Source of the DNA: Fidelibacterota bacterium
Lineage (GTDB): Bacteria > Pseudomonadota > Alphaproteobacteria > Rhodospirillales > Rhodospirillaceae
Direction: 5' to 3'
Assembly: GCA_947476065.1 (NCBI GenBank)
Contig: CANJPG010000003.1
Span: 1-64,000 of the forward strand
DNA length: 64,000 nt
In this document: one piece after another, positions 1 to 8,905 of the stretch
How positions within the stretch are numbered: position 1 is the first letter of the stretch
Layout: every line of letters starts with the position of its first letter
Translations under genes and position numbers: made by a program
The notes under the pieces: model-generated
Databases searched by the model: none
Told to the model about the DNA's origin: nothing
The model's input: the letters and a program-made list of their open reading frames with translations, nothing else

Positions 1-1
1 C

Positions 2-235
2 CGGGCCGAGGTCGAGAAGATGTTGACCACGCAGCAGCCGGTCTATGTCACCGGCAATCCTCAAACCGGCATGGATCGGGCCCTGGCTGGCGTCGATCAG
101 CGCATGTCGGAGATGCTGGGGCGCTTTCAGCAGGCCATGGCCGAGCGCAACGCGCCGCTCGATTCGGTCCACAATTACGAAGCGACCGGCAAGCTCTGCC
201 AGAACTGGACCGGGACCGCGCCGCCCAAGCACTAG
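2..235 (+). CDS. C-terminal fragment of an unrecognised protein
   Basis: An open frame runs from the window edge to a TAG and gives the last 77 residues of a gene that starts upstream. I recognise no family. The fragment is polar, rich in Gln, Met and Arg, looks largely helical, and has one Cys near its end (KLCQNW). No membrane segment is visible in this part. About 60 bp separate it from the HisD-like gene on the same strand, so the two could be co-transcribed. An internal ATG lies at 20, but the frame is open to the edge, so this is read as a truncated gene and not as a complete small one. Confidence 0.5.
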   Translation, partial: RAEVEKMLTTQQPVYVTGNPQTGMDRALAGVDQRMSEMLGRFQQAMAERNAPLDSVHNYEATGKLCQNWTGTAPPKH

Positions 236-296
236 TGCTGGTGTGTGCGCCGGGGCTGAAATAACATCACCGCAATTATGTCGGGGAGGGACCAAC

Positions 297-1610
297 ATGG
301 CCACATGGTTGAAGCGCGGCATTGATGCCGCGGCGAAGGCGGAGAACCAGCGCAAGGTGCGCGAGGCGGTGGAGGTAATGCTCGCCGACATCCAGGCGCG
401 CGGCGACGCCGCAATCCGTGAGTTGTCCATCAAATTCGATCAATGGGACCGCAAGGACTATCGCCTCAGCAAAAGCGAAATCCAGGACTGCATCGACCAA
501 CTCTCGGGCCAGGACCTGAAGGACATCGCCTTCGCCCAGACCCAGATCCGCAACTTCGCGCAGATCCAGCGCGACAGCATGAAGGACGTCGAGGTCGAGA
601 CCTTGCCGGGTGTAGTGCTTGGCCACAAGAACATCCCGGTCAATGCCGCCGGCTGCTATGTGCCGGGCGGCAAGTACCCGCTGTTGGCCTCGGCCCATAT
701 GTCGGTGATCACGGCCAAGGTCGCGGGCGTCAAGCGCGTCATCAGTTGCGCGCCGCCGTTCCAGGGGAAGGCTGCGCCCGCCATCGTTGCGGCGCAGGCG
801 CTTGCAGGTGCCGACGAGATTTATGTGCTGGGCGGTATCCAGGCCATCGGCGCCATGGCGCTTGGCACGCCAAGCATCGCGCCCGTCGACATGCTGGTGG
901 GCCCGGGCAACGCTTATGTTGCCGAAGCGAAACGCCAATTGTTCGGGCGGGTGGGAATTGATCTGTTCGCGGGTCCCACGGAAACACTGGTGATCGCCGA
1001 TGACACGGTGGACGGCGAACTCTGCGCCACCGACCTACTGGGACAGGCCGAACACGGCCCCGACAGCCCGGCGATTTTGCTGACGACATCGGAAAAGCTC
1101 GCCCGCGAAACAATGCATGAGGTCGAGCGGCTTTTGCAGATTCTGCCGACGGCCCATATCGCGCGCCAGGCCTGGGAGAGTTACGGCGAGGTGATTGTCG
1201 CCGAAGACGATGCCGAGATGGTCAAGATCGCCGACGAGATCGCCTCCGAACACGTCCAGGTCATGACCCACGACGACGATTATTTCCTGAACAATATGAC
1301 CAACTACGGCGCCTTGTTCCTGGGCCCACGCACGAACGTCAGTTTCGGCGACAAGGTCATCGGCACCAACCACACGCTGCCGACCAAAAAAGCGGCGCGG
1401 TACACCGGCGGGCTGTGGGTGGGCAAGTTCCTGAAGACCTGCACCTATCAGCGTGTGCTGACCGACGCGGCCTCGGCCGATATCGGTGCCTATTGCTCGC
1501 GGCTTTGCGCCCTGGAAGGCTTCGCCGGCCACGGCGAGCAGGCCAACATCCGCGTGCGCCGCTACGGCGGGCGCAACGTGCCCTATGCCGGCAAGGTCGA
1601 AGCCGCGTGA
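297..1610 (+). CDS. HisD-family NAD-dependent dehydrogenase (HpsN-like, sulfopropanediol/histidinol type)
   Basis: A 437-residue member of the histidinol dehydrogenase family, which oxidises an alcohol in two NAD-dependent steps through an aldehyde to an acid. The metal and catalytic signatures are present: [19 protein letters not shown] (Gln and His ligands), [10 protein letters not shown] (the Glu-His catalytic pair), [13 protein letters not shown] (Asp) and a C-terminal His in [10 protein letters not shown]. The N-terminus (MATWLKRG) and the segment after NHTLPT resemble, from memory, the sulfopropanediol 3-dehydrogenase (HpsN) subgroup more than biosynthetic HisD. No other his gene is nearby. 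The chosen ATG has a GGGAGGG site about 7 bp upstream; the frame is open further upstream but that part looks non-coding. A dehydrogenase gene overlaps its stop, suggesting a catabolic pair. The family is clear; the substrate is inferred. Confidence 0.82.
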   Translation: MATWLKRGIDAAAKAENQRKVREAVEVMLADIQARGDAAIRELSIKFDQWDRKDYRLSKSEIQDCIDQLSGQDLKDIAFAQTQIRNFAQIQRDSMKDVEVETLPGVVLGHKNIPVNAAGCYVPGGKYPLLASAHMSVITAKVAGVKRVISCAPPFQGKAAPAIVAAQALAGADEIYVLGGIQAIGAMALGTPSIAPVDMLVGPGNAYVAEAKRQLFGRVGIDLFAGPTETLVIADDTVDGELCATDLLGQAEHGPDSPAILLTTSEKLARETMHEVERLLQILPTAHIARQAWESYGEVIVAEDDAEMVKIADEIASEHVQVMTHDDDYFLNNMTNYGALFLGPRTNVSFGDKVIGTNHTLPTKKAARYTGGLWVGKFLKTCTYQRVLTDAASADIGAYCSRLCALEGFAGHGEQANIRVRRYGGRNVPYAGKVEAA

Positions 1611-2377
1611 ATGTGAAACTCCCGATCACGCCGAGCTTCAAGCTCGATGGCCGCCGCGCGCTGGTGACCGGCGCGGGCAGGGGCATCGGCTTGGCCGGTG
1701 CCGCTGCCTTGGCCCAGGCCGGCGCCGTCGTTACGCTGATCTCGCGCACGCTTACGGAAGTGGAAGACGCCGCCGCCGCTATCCGCGACCAGGGCGGCAG
1801 CGCGGAAGCCGCGCGGCTTGATGTGCTGGACTTGAAATCTGTTGCCGATTTCGCCGCCGCGCGTCCGGCCTTTGACATCCTGCTCAACAACGCCGGCACC
1901 AACCGCCCCAAGCCGATGATGGAGGTCAGCGAAGGCGACTACGACGCTGTCGTCGACCTCAACGTCAAATGCGCCTTCTTCGTCGCTCAGGCGGTTGCCA
2001 AGCGTATGATCGCCGAAAAGGTGAAAGGCTCATTGATCCACGTGGGCTCACAGATGGGCCACGTCGGCGGCATCAACCGCTCGCTCTACTGCACGTCGAA
2101 ATGGGCGCTCGAAGGCATGAACAAAGCCTTCGCCCTGGACCTTGCGGCTTATGGAATCCGCTCCAACACCATCGCGCCGACGTTCATCGAAACGCCGATG
2201 ACCAAGCCGTTTTTCGAGAATGCTGCGTTTCGGGAAAGCGTGCTGGCCAAGATCAAGCTCGGGCGCATCGGCAGCGTCGAGGAGCTGATGGGCGCGATTG
2301 TGTTCCTGGCCTCCGATGCATCATCGCTGATGACTGGGACCAGCATCGTCATCGACGGTGGCTGGACGGCTGATTAA
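1607..2377 (+). CDS. Short-chain dehydrogenase/reductase (SDR)
   Basis: A classical SDR of about 256 residues that uses NAD(P)(H) to interconvert an alcohol and a ketone. Visible motifs are the Rossmann TGAGRGIG near residue 22, NNAG, the catalytic Ser in HVGSQMG and the YCTSK (YxxxK) dyad. The most likely start is a GTG overlapping the upstream stop (GTGA), which implies translational coupling to the HisD-like gene; a second GTG lies two codons later. The C-terminal SDR consensus ([12 protein letters not shown]) is complete. Coupling suggests that the two enzymes act on the same small polyol or sulfonate, but nothing in the sequence fixes the substrate. Confidence 0.88.
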   Translation: MNVKLPITPSFKLDGRRALVTGAGRGIGLAGAAALAQAGAVVTLISRTLTEVEDAAAAIRDQGGSAEAARLDVLDLKSVADFAAARPAFDILLNNAGTNRPKPMMEVSEGDYDAVVDLNVKCAFFVAQAVAKRMIAEKVKGSLIHVGSQMGHVGGINRSLYCTSKWALEGMNKAFALDLAAYGIRSNTIAPTFIETPMTKPFFENAAFRESVLAKIKLGRIGSVEELMGAIVFLASDASSLMTGTSIVIDGGWTAD

Positions 2378-2385
2378 ATGGCGAA

Positions 2386-2733
2386 CTAAATTGCGAAAGA
2401 GGTTCCGCAGCCGCAGGTGGCGGTGGCGTTCGGATTGCTGATGCGGAAAGACGACGCCATCAGGTCATCGACATAGTCGATCTGACAGCCCTTGACGAGA
2501 TCCATGGAGGCCTCGTCCACGATCAGCTTCGAGCCGTGGAATTCATAGATTCGGTCGTCAGTGGTGACGTCGGAGTCCATACTGAAATTATAGGAAAAGC
2601 CCGAGCAACCGCCGCCGGTCACCGCGAGCCGCAGCATTAGGGCCGGGTTACCTTCTTCCTGGGCCAAAACCTTCACGCGCGCGGCTGCGGCGGCGGTCAG
2701 GACCAGGGGGGCGTTGGAAACCATATTGTTCAT
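2386..2733 (-). CDS. erpA: Iron-sulfur cluster insertion protein ErpA (A-type carrier)
   Basis: A 115-residue HesB/IscA-family A-type carrier that passes Fe-S clusters to apoproteins in the cytoplasm. The three cluster-binding cysteines are present: C43 in GGGCSGFSY and C107/C109 in the C-terminal CGCGTSF. Length is normal for ErpA. It converges with the SDR gene, with 8 bp between the stops. In many Alphaproteobacteria erpA sits beside dgt; here dgt lies 2 kb away, beyond a flavin reductase, trxC and a SUMF1-fold gene. The exact class (ErpA, IscA or SufA) rests partly on this context. Confidence 0.9.
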   Translation of the reverse strand: MNNMVSNAPLVLTAAAAARVKVLAQEEGNPALMLRLAVTGGGCSGFSYNFSMDSDVTTDDRIYEFHGSKLIVDEASMDLVKGCQIDYVDDLMASSFRISNPNATATCGCGTSFAI

Positions 2734-2832
2734 GGCCCTAATCTAAGGCTTGGGAGGCTCAGGTTCAAGGTAGCGAGAGCCGCAACCTTGACTATATGAT
2801 GTGTCATTCTCCTCCCATTAAAGGACTTTTCC

Positions 2833-3384
2833 ATGACCCGTACCGTCGCCGTGATTGTCGGCAGCCTGCGTAAAGACTCGCTCAACCGTAAGCTCGCGAA
2901 GGCGCTTATCGCTGCCGCGCCCGCGCTGAAGTGCGAAATTGTCGAGATCGGCGATATGCCCCTTTATAACCAGGATTTGGAAACGGCGAGCCCGCCGCCT
3001 TCCTGGACCGCCTTTCGCGAAAAAGTCAAAGCCTCCGACGCCATCCTGTTCGTCACGCCGGAGTACAACCGTTCAATGCCGGCCGCGATGAAAAATGCCA
3101 TCGACGTCGCCTCACGCCCCTGGGGTAAAAATATTTTTGACAAAAAGCCGGGCGCAGTAGTCGGCGGTTCGATCGGCGCGATGGGCGCCTTCGGCGCGGT
3201 GCATCACCTGCGCCAATCGGTCTCGGTGCTGAATATTCACATGATGTCGGCACCGGAAGCCTATATCCACCTCAACGACAAACTCTTCGCTGAGGACGGC
3301 ACCGTGACCGACGAGAAGGTGAAACCCTTCCTCGCCAAGATTATGGACTCATTCGCCGCCTGGATCGAGCAGCAGCTTAAATAG
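2833..3384 (+). CDS. NADPH-dependent FMN reductase (ChrR/YieF-like quinone reductase)
   Basis: A 183-residue flavodoxin-fold reductase of the ChrR/YieF/AzoR type, expected to bind FMN and transfer electrons from NAD(P)H to quinones, chromate or azo compounds in the cytoplasm. The phosphate-binding loop GSLRKDSLNRKLA lies at residues 11-23 and the family signature PEYNRSMPAAMKNAID follows mid-protein. The start is a clear ATG about 100 bp from the divergent erpA start. It converges with trxC, the stops being adjacent. Neighbours fit redox stress, but the physiological substrate is not evident. Confidence 0.9.
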   Translation: MTRTVAVIVGSLRKDSLNRKLAKALIAAAPALKCEIVEIGDMPLYNQDLETASPPPSWTAFREKVKASDAILFVTPEYNRSMPAAMKNAIDVASRPWGKNIFDKKPGAVVGGSIGAMGAFGAVHHLRQSVSVLNIHMMSAPEAYIHLNDKLFAEDGTVTDEKVKPFLAKIMDSFAAWIEQQLK

Positions 3385-3855
3385 TTATTGGCGGATCGAG
3401 GCCTGCGGGAACTGGCTCTTGGCCCAGTCGATGATGGCGCGGCTGTCCATGGCGCCGGCGGTTTGGGCGATCAGGTGACCCTGGCCGGTCAGTAGCAAGG
3501 TCGGCACGCTTTGAATGCCGAAGCGGCGCGCGGTTTCCGGGGCCTCGTCGAGATTGAGTTTGAGCAGGCGGGCGCGGGGCTCGAGAAGTTCCGCCGCCCG
3601 CTCGAACATCGGGCCCATCATGCGGCAGGGGCCGCACCAGGGCGCCCACACGTCGGTTAACACGGGGATGGTGTTGGCCTGCATATGGCGGGCAAAGCCG
3701 GCTTCGTCGACGGTGAGGGGCTTTCCGGAAAACAGCAGCGCACCGCAGGCGCCGCACTTGGGGCCCTCAACTAAACGGTGCGTCGCCACGCGATTGATCT
3801 TGCTGCAGGCAGGACAGACAATGTGTTCTGCGTCGTTATGTTTTGTCGTGCTCAT
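3385..3855 (-). CDS. trxC: Thioredoxin 2 (TrxC)
   Basis: A 156-residue thioredoxin with an N-terminal zinc ribbon, the mark of TrxC. Cys pairs CPAC (residues 14-17) and CGAC (34-37) form the zinc site, and the redox-active WCGPC lies at 73-77 in a standard thioredoxin fold. TrxC is a cytoplasmic protein disulfide reductase usually tied to oxidative stress. The cis-proline loop (SVPTL) is intact. It lies just downstream of, and on the same strand as, the SUMF1-fold gene, and converges with the flavin reductase. Confidence 0.94.
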   Translation of the reverse strand: MSTTKHNDAEHIVCPACSKINRVATHRLVEGPKCGACGALLFSGKPLTVDEAGFARHMQANTIPVLTDVWAPWCGPCRMMGPMFERAAELLEPRARLLKLNLDEAPETARRFGIQSVPTLLLTGQGHLIAQTAGAMDSRAIIDWAKSQFPQASIRQ

Positions 3856-3873
3856 GACGGCGATATGGTGTCC

Positions 3874-4713
3874 CTAGTCGGCTCTGGCAATCCTGAAGCC
3901 GATAAATTCACCGTGGTCGTTGGGCGTATAGGCGTCTCTAAAGGCTGGCCGGATGCGTACCGGCATGCTGGCCCAGGAGCCGCCTTTCATGATCCGCAAC
4001 TGACAGTCGGGTGTGATCCGCGCGCTGCCGTCGACGGGCCCGGTGGCGGGGTTTTCGTCCCAGCAATCCTCGACCCATTCCCAAAGGTTGCCCGACAGGT
4101 CCTGCAGGCCGAAGGCATTGGCCGGAAAGCTGCCGGCGGGCGAACTGATTTCCCATTGGTCGGTGCCGCTGACGAAACCGCCGCAGCACTCATCGGTGCC
4201 ATAGTTGGCATAAGAGTGACTGGCCTTGTCGCCCCAGGCATAGGTGGTCGCCGCGCCGGCGCGTGCGCCGAACTCCCATTCCGCCTCCGAGAGCATTCGA
4301 TATTTCTTGCCGGTCTTGGCGCTCATCCATTTCGCATAAGCTTGGGCATCATCCCAGTCGACATTGATCACCGGCAAGTTGCCGCGCCCGCGGCCTTCGT
4401 CGGCGGGACGACGTCCGCCGCAGCCGCCGTCGGCGACGCAAGCATCCCATTCGGCAAAGGTGATCTCGGTCTTGGCGATGGCGAGGGGGTAGGAAATATC
4501 GACCCTGCGTAACGGTCCTTCATTGGCCGAGCGGCCCATCTCGGTGTCGGGCGAACCCATCCAGAAGCTTTGGCGCGGCATCACCACCATGACCGGGCAT
4601 TCGGCACAGTCTTTGAATTCGGCGCCGGGCTTCGGCATGGAGGAGGCGGCCTGTGCTATCGAAGACAGCAGTAGCGTCGCAATGATGATCAGCAGATTTT
4701 TGAATATTTGCAT
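3874..4713 (-). CDS. Secreted SUMF1/FGE-fold protein
   Basis: A 279-residue protein with a Sec-type signal peptide (about residues 1-22, ending AQA) followed by a formylglycine-generating-enzyme sulfatase domain (SUMF1 fold). Family motifs include WMGSPDTE, LSEAEWEFGARAG, LSGNLWEWVEDCW and the terminal IGFRIARAD. The KGGSW segment, where authentic FGE enzymes carry their copper-binding cysteines, has no Cys here, and no sulfatase gene is nearby. It is therefore more likely a binding or scaffold protein in the periplasm than a sulfatase activator. Other cysteines (CAECP, CGGR, DECCGG) may form disulfides. The function is open. Confidence 0.85.
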   Translation of the reverse strand: MQIFKNLLIIIATLLLSSIAQAASSMPKPGAEFKDCAECPVMVVMPRQSFWMGSPDTEMGRSANEGPLRRVDISYPLAIAKTEITFAEWDACVADGGCGGRRPADEGRGRGNLPVINVDWDDAQAYAKWMSAKTGKKYRMLSEAEWEFGARAGAATTYAWGDKASHSYANYGTDECCGGFVSGTDQWEISSPAGSFPANAFGLQDLSGNLWEWVEDCWDENPATGPVDGSARITPDCQLRIMKGGSWASMPVRIRPAFRDAYTPNDHGEFIGFRIARAD

Positions 4714-4789
4714 GGCCCGAGGCTACCATGGTCGTCTGCAAATTGTCAGATAGATTGCCGTGTGTAACGGCCTTGGTTACTGTCGGCCT

Positions 4790-5980
4790 ATGACCGATTC
4801 CATTGCCAAACTTGCCGGCAGCCTTGCCGCTATCGCCACGCAGCCCGCGCAAAGCCGGGGGCGGTTACATCCCGAATCCGAATCGCCCACGCGCACAATC
4901 TATCAGCGAGACCGCGACCGCATCATTCACTGCGGCGCCTTCCGCCGCTTGAAATACAAGACCCAGGTCTTCGTCTACGGCGAGGGCGAGAACTACCGCA
5001 CGCGCCTGACTCACAGCCTGGAAGTCTCGCAGATCGCCCGCTCCATCAGCCGCTTTGTCGGACTCAATGAAGACATGGCAGAGGCGCTCGCCTTGGCCCA
5101 TGACCTTGGCCACACCTGTTTCGGCCACGCCGGCGAGGACGTGCTGCAGGAGTGCATGGCCGGCTACAATGGCTTCGATCACAACGCGCAGAGCCTGCGC
5201 ATCGTCACCAAGCTGGAACATCGGTATGCCGCCTTCGACGGCTTGAACCTTACCTGGGAGACACTCGAAGGCCTGGTCAAGCACAACGGTCCGATCATCG
5301 CTCAGCCCGGCAAACCGGTGCCGCTCGCCATCACCGAATACAACGCGACGCAGGATCTCGAACTCGCGACCTGGCCCGGCGCCGAAGCCCAGGCGGCAGC
5401 CATCTCCGACGACATCGCCTACAACGCCCACGACTTCGACGACGGATTGAAGGCCGGCCTGTTCGCACTGGAACCTGTTTTGGAGCTGCCGCTGATCGGC
5501 CCGATCGTCAAAGGCATCGCCGACCGTTATCCCGATCTCGAGAAAGGTCGCCTGATTCATGAATCGCTGCGGGCCCTTATCGCCGCCATGGTCAACGATG
5601 TGATCCTGGAGGCACACCGGCGTTTCACCGCCCTCAAGCCAAACTCAGCCGCCGACGTGCGCGGCCTTGGGCAGCAGCTGGTGGGGTTCTCCGCCGAGAT
5701 GGCGGCCGCCGAACGGGCGATGAAGGAATTCCTCTTCGCCAACATGTACCGGCACACGCGCGTCAACCGCATGACCAGCAAGGCCAAGCGCATCGTGCGC
5801 GATCTGTTCGACCTGTTGCTGGCGGAGCCGCATCTGCTGCCCGAAGACTGGCACACCGGCATCGACGGCCCCAAGACCCTCAAAACCGCGCGGCGGGTGG
5901 CGGATTACATAGCGGGCATGACCGACAAGTTCGCACTCGACGAACACGCGCGGCTGTTCGATCCGACGGTGAAGCCTTAG
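4790..5980 (+). CDS. dgt: Deoxyguanosinetriphosphate triphosphohydrolase-like protein
   Basis: A 396-residue HD-domain dNTPase that cleaves dNTPs to nucleosides and tripolyphosphate, part of nucleotide-pool control. The metal ligands are visible: H75 ([10 protein letters not shown]), H104-D105 ([16 protein letters not shown]) and a later Asp in [10 protein letters not shown]. The ATG at 4790 is chosen because homology starts right after it; an upstream in-frame start at 4760 would add ten residues with no family match. It is transcribed away from the SUMF1-fold gene and its stop overlaps the stop of the convergent mscL. dgt next to argS is a common alphaproteobacterial arrangement; here mscL and a glycosyltransferase lie between them. 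Confidence 0.92.
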   Translation: MTDSIAKLAGSLAAIATQPAQSRGRLHPESESPTRTIYQRDRDRIIHCGAFRRLKYKTQVFVYGEGENYRTRLTHSLEVSQIARSISRFVGLNEDMAEALALAHDLGHTCFGHAGEDVLQECMAGYNGFDHNAQSLRIVTKLEHRYAAFDGLNLTWETLEGLVKHNGPIIAQPGKPVPLAITEYNATQDLELATWPGAEAQAAAISDDIAYNAHDFDDGLKAGLFALEPVLELPLIGPIVKGIADRYPDLEKGRLIHESLRALIAAMVNDVILEAHRRFTALKPNSAADVRGLGQQLVGFSAEMAAAERAMKEFLFANMYRHTRVNRMTSKAKRIVRDLFDLLLAEPHLLPEDWHTGIDGPKTLKTARRVADYIAGMTDKFALDEHARLFDPTVKP

Positions 5981-6423
5981 GCCGGCAAATCCGCCGTACA
6001 GGCGCGGCACTTGGTGGCCGCGATCGGAATGGTCGACAGGCACTTGGGACAGCTTTTTTCCGAAGGGGCCGGGGGCGGCTCGTTGCGGCCCAATACGGTC
6101 TTCAGCTTGTTCATCTGGCGCACCAGGAGAAACACGGCGAAGGCGACGATGGTGAAATCGAGAATGGTGTTGATGAAGGCACCATAAGCGATCACCGGTG
6201 CACCGGCGGCCTTGGCGTCGGCCAAGCTGGCGTAGTCTGTCGGCGCCAGGTTTATGAACAGGCTGGAAAAGTCCACTCGCCCCAGCAAAAAGCCCAGCGG
6301 CGGCATGATGACGTCGCTGACCAGCGAGCTGGTGATTTTGCCGAAGGCGGCGCCAATGATCACACCCACGGCCAGATCGACAACATTGCCCTTGAGGGCA
6401 AACTCACGGAATTCTTTCAGCAT
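5977..6423 (-). CDS. mscL: Large-conductance mechanosensitive channel MscL with C-terminal zinc ribbon
   Basis: MscL is an inner-membrane pentamer that opens under membrane tension to release solutes after hypo-osmotic shock. The N-terminal signature ([20 protein letters not shown]) and both membrane helices (about 15-40 and 75-100) are present. At 148 residues it exceeds the usual ~136, because the C-terminal cytoplasmic helix is followed by a short zinc-ribbon-like tail with Cys pairs CPKC (125-128) and CRAC (139-142). The gene converges with dgt and overlaps its stop by 4 bp. The role of the tail is unknown. Confidence 0.94.
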   Translation of the reverse strand: MLKEFREFALKGNVVDLAVGVIIGAAFGKITSSLVSDVIMPPLGFLLGRVDFSSLFINLAPTDYASLADAKAAGAPVIAYGAFINTILDFTIVAFAVFLLVRQMNKLKTVLGRNEPPPAPSEKSCPKCLSTIPIAATKCRACTADLPA

Positions 6424-6516
6424 GGCATGACCCTTAGTTGCGGTGACGTGCGCATCGTAACACCTTTTAACGCCCAGCCGGAGTGAGTATCTTCGGCGCG
6501 TTCAACAACCGTGACG

Positions 6517-8724
6517 ATGGAGTTTTCGCTGTCTATTGATTCCGAATTTGAGGCGGCACTCCTGCATCACCAGCGCGGCGACGTAGCACAGGCGGAAGCG
6601 GCCTATCGGGCCATTCTTACCGCGGCACCGGATTATTTTCGTGCGTCGCATATGCTGGGTATCATTGCATTTCAGCATGGGGATGCGGTGGAGGCCGAGC
6701 GCAGCATATCGACCGCCATAAGACTAAATCCGGAATATGCAGAGGCCCACAACGATCTGGGGTTGGTATTGCTAGGCGCGGGCCGCGGCTACGAAGCCAT
6801 CGCCAGCTTCGATCGGGCCCTCAACCTCAACTCGGATTTTCTGGTGGCGGCTTTTCAGCGGGCCGGCATCTTGCTGGCCATGGGGCGCATGACGGAGGCC
6901 GTGGCAGGTTTCGAACATGTGCTGCGTCTGCGGTCCGATATCCCCGAAGCCTGGACCAACCGCGGGCACGCGTTACTGGCCTTGGGGCGGCATACGTTAG
7001 CCTTCGAGAGCCTTGGGCAGGCCATCAAGCTCAACCCGGATCTTGTCCCAGCGCTCGGCAACCGCGGCGCGGCGCTGCTGGAATTGCGCAGGCCTGCCGA
7101 AGCCCTCGCGGATTTCGACAGGGCCTTGGCGCTGCAGCCGGGCATGCCCGAACTTTTGACGAATCGCGGCAATGCCCTTGCAGCCCTCAGGCGTTACAGC
7201 GAGGCGGTACTAAGCTTCGACCAGGCGCTTGCGGCGCGCCCTGACTTTCCTGGCGCCCTCGATGGCCGCGGCGAAGCGTTACGGGCCCTCAACCGCCCCG
7301 AGGAGGCCGCTGTTTCCTTCTTGGCTTTGATGCGTGTCGCGCCCGAATACCCTGACGTCGTCGGCAATCTGTTCACCGCGCGGCTGCATTGCTGCGATTG
7401 GAGCGACTACGAGGCGCTGTCGCAGCGCATCGTCAAGGAGGCGCAGGAAGGCCGGCAAAATCAAACGCCGTTTTCCTTCATACTGCATTCCACATCGCCC
7501 GCCGATCAAAAGGCCTCGGCCGAATCTTATATTGCGGCGAAATTTCCCCCCAAGGCGCCGCTTTTGCAAGGCGAGGTCTATGCCCATGAGAGAATCCGCG
7601 TTGCCTACCTTTCGTCGGATTTTAACGAGCACGTGGTCGCCGATGTAAGCGCGCGTCTGTACGAACTCCATTATCGCGCCCGGTTCGAGGTCTACGCTTT
7701 TTCCTTTAGCGCGGGGGACGGCAGCCCGATGCGTGCGCGATTGGAGCGTAGTTTTGACAGCTTTATCGATGTCACGACCACCAGCGATGCCGAAGTAGCG
7801 GCCATGCTCCGCCACATGCAAATCGACATCGCGGTCGATCTCAACGGCCATACCAATGGCGCCCGCACAGGGATTTTTGCCCATCGTCCGTGCCCAGTGC
7901 AGGTCAACTACCTGGGCTACCCCGCCACCATGGGAGCGCCGTACATCGACTACATCCTTGGCGACTCCACAGTCATCAAGCCGGGCGAGGATGATTTCTA
8001 CACCGAGAAGGTCGTGCGGCTGCCCGAGACCTTCTTCGTCACCGACGACACCCTAGCCGATGACACGCGGACGCCGCCGCGTCACGAACTTGGCCTGCCG
8101 GTAGAGGGCTTTGTCTTCGCCTGTTTCAGCGGACCCTCCAAGATCACACCGGCCGTGTTTGCCATCTGGATGCGCCTTCTGCAACGTGCAGAAGCTAGTG
8201 TGCTCTGGCTGCGGGGCGATGCGCCCGCGGTGACACTCAATCTGCGTGCTGAGGCCGAACGGCAGGGCATTGATCCGGCACGCCTGATCTTCGCGGAACG
8301 CACCGACTTAGCCCGGCATCTCGCCCGCCAGCGCGCCGCCGATCTGTTTCTCGACACCGTGCCCTATAACGCTCACGGCACGGCCATCCACACACTTTGG
8401 GCGGGCATGCCCTTAGTGACCTGTGAAGGCGAAACCTTCGCCGGCCGGGTGGCGGCGAGCCTCTTAAAAGCCATGCGCCTGCCGGAGCTGATCGCCGCGT
8501 CGCCGCAAGAGTACGAAACCTTGGCCTATAAGCTTGCGATCACTCCGGGGCTGCTCACAGGTTTGCGTGCCAAGGTCCTGGCCAATCGCCGCAGCACGCC
8601 TTTGTTCGACACCCAAGCCTATTGCCGTGATATTGAACGCAGCTACATCTCGATGTGGGAACGGAGCCAGCGCGGCGAATTCCCTAGTGGAATTGATGAT
8701 GCACCAGAGTCTGTCCGTCCTTGA
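6517..8724 (+). CDS. TPR repeat protein with GT41 O-GlcNAc transferase-like domain (SPINDLY type)
   Basis: A protein of about 735 residues. Roughly eight tetratricopeptide repeats fill residues 10-280 (repeated A-x-x-N/H-x-G-x-x-L units such as NRGNALAALRRYSEAV), followed by a glycosyltransferase family 41 domain from about 335 to 715 (LNGHTNGARTG, VNYLGYPATMG, ADLFLDTVPYNAHGTA). GT41 enzymes transfer a sugar from a nucleotide donor to protein Ser/Thr, with the TPRs selecting the target. The ATG at 6517 is preferred; a GTG lies two codons earlier. In the donor-site motif the usual HTTxxD reads HGTAIH, so a key Asp is replaced by His. No flagellin or surface-layer target lies nearby. Confidence 0.88.
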   Translation: MEFSLSIDSEFEAALLHHQRGDVAQAEAAYRAILTAAPDYFRASHMLGIIAFQHGDAVEAERSISTAIRLNPEYAEAHNDLGLVLLGAGRGYEAIASFDRALNLNSDFLVAAFQRAGILLAMGRMTEAVAGFEHVLRLRSDIPEAWTNRGHALLALGRHTLAFESLGQAIKLNPDLVPALGNRGAALLELRRPAEALADFDRALALQPGMPELLTNRGNALAALRRYSEAVLSFDQALAARPDFPGALDGRGEALRALNRPEEAAVSFLALMRVAPEYPDVVGNLFTARLHCCDWSDYEALSQRIVKEAQEGRQNQTPFSFILHSTSPADQKASAESYIAAKFPPKAPLLQGEVYAHERIRVAYLSSDFNEHVVADVSARLYELHYRARFEVYAFSFSAGDGSPMRARLERSFDSFIDVTTTSDAEVAAMLRHMQIDIAVDLNGHTNGARTGIFAHRPCPVQVNYLGYPATMGAPYIDYILGDSTVIKPGEDDFYTEKVVRLPETFFVTDDTLADDTRTPPRHELGLPVEGFVFACFSGPSKITPAVFAIWMRLLQRAEASVLWLRGDAPAVTLNLRAEAERQGIDPARLIFAERTDLARHLARQRAADLFLDTVPYNAHGTAIHTLWAGMPLVTCEGETFAGRVAASLLKAMRLPELIAASPQEYETLAYKLAITPGLLTGLRAKVLANRRSTPLFDTQAYCRDIERSYISMWERSQRGEFPSGIDDAPESVRP

Positions 8725-8905
8725 GGACAAGGGGGTTGGCCATGGACGGCTGGACCAGGAACAGGCTGAGCAGAAAAATCCGCGACAGGCACGCAAGGAC
8801 TATCTGCCATCTGCGCGGCCCAAATGACAAATTTCTGCCGAAAACCTTGAAGAAAACGGCGTTTGCGCCTATGAACCGGCTCCATCAAGCGCTGACCGGA
8901 TTGCC

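Noticed and set aside
45-296. Upstream extension of the HisD-like frame to an ATG at 45
   Set aside because: The added 84 residues are Arg/Pro/Ser-rich, overlap the end of the preceding gene in another frame, and have no family match; the ATG at 297 has a strong ribosome site and starts the homology.
297-1610. Interpretation of the HisD-family gene as histidine biosynthesis
   Set aside because: No other his gene is near and an SDR is coupled to it; HpsN-like features favour a catabolic role, though this is not proven.
3778-4512. 244-codon plus-strand frame opposite the SUMF1-fold gene
   Set aside because: It is a mirror frame of a gene with a signal peptide and clear family motifs; its own translation has no recognisable domain.
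8684-8830. 48-codon minus-strand frame with a signal-peptide-like hydrophobic stretch (TTG start)
   Set aside because: It overlaps the end of the GT41 gene, starts at TTG without a clear ribosome site, and has no supporting context. It could be revisited if transcripts are found there.
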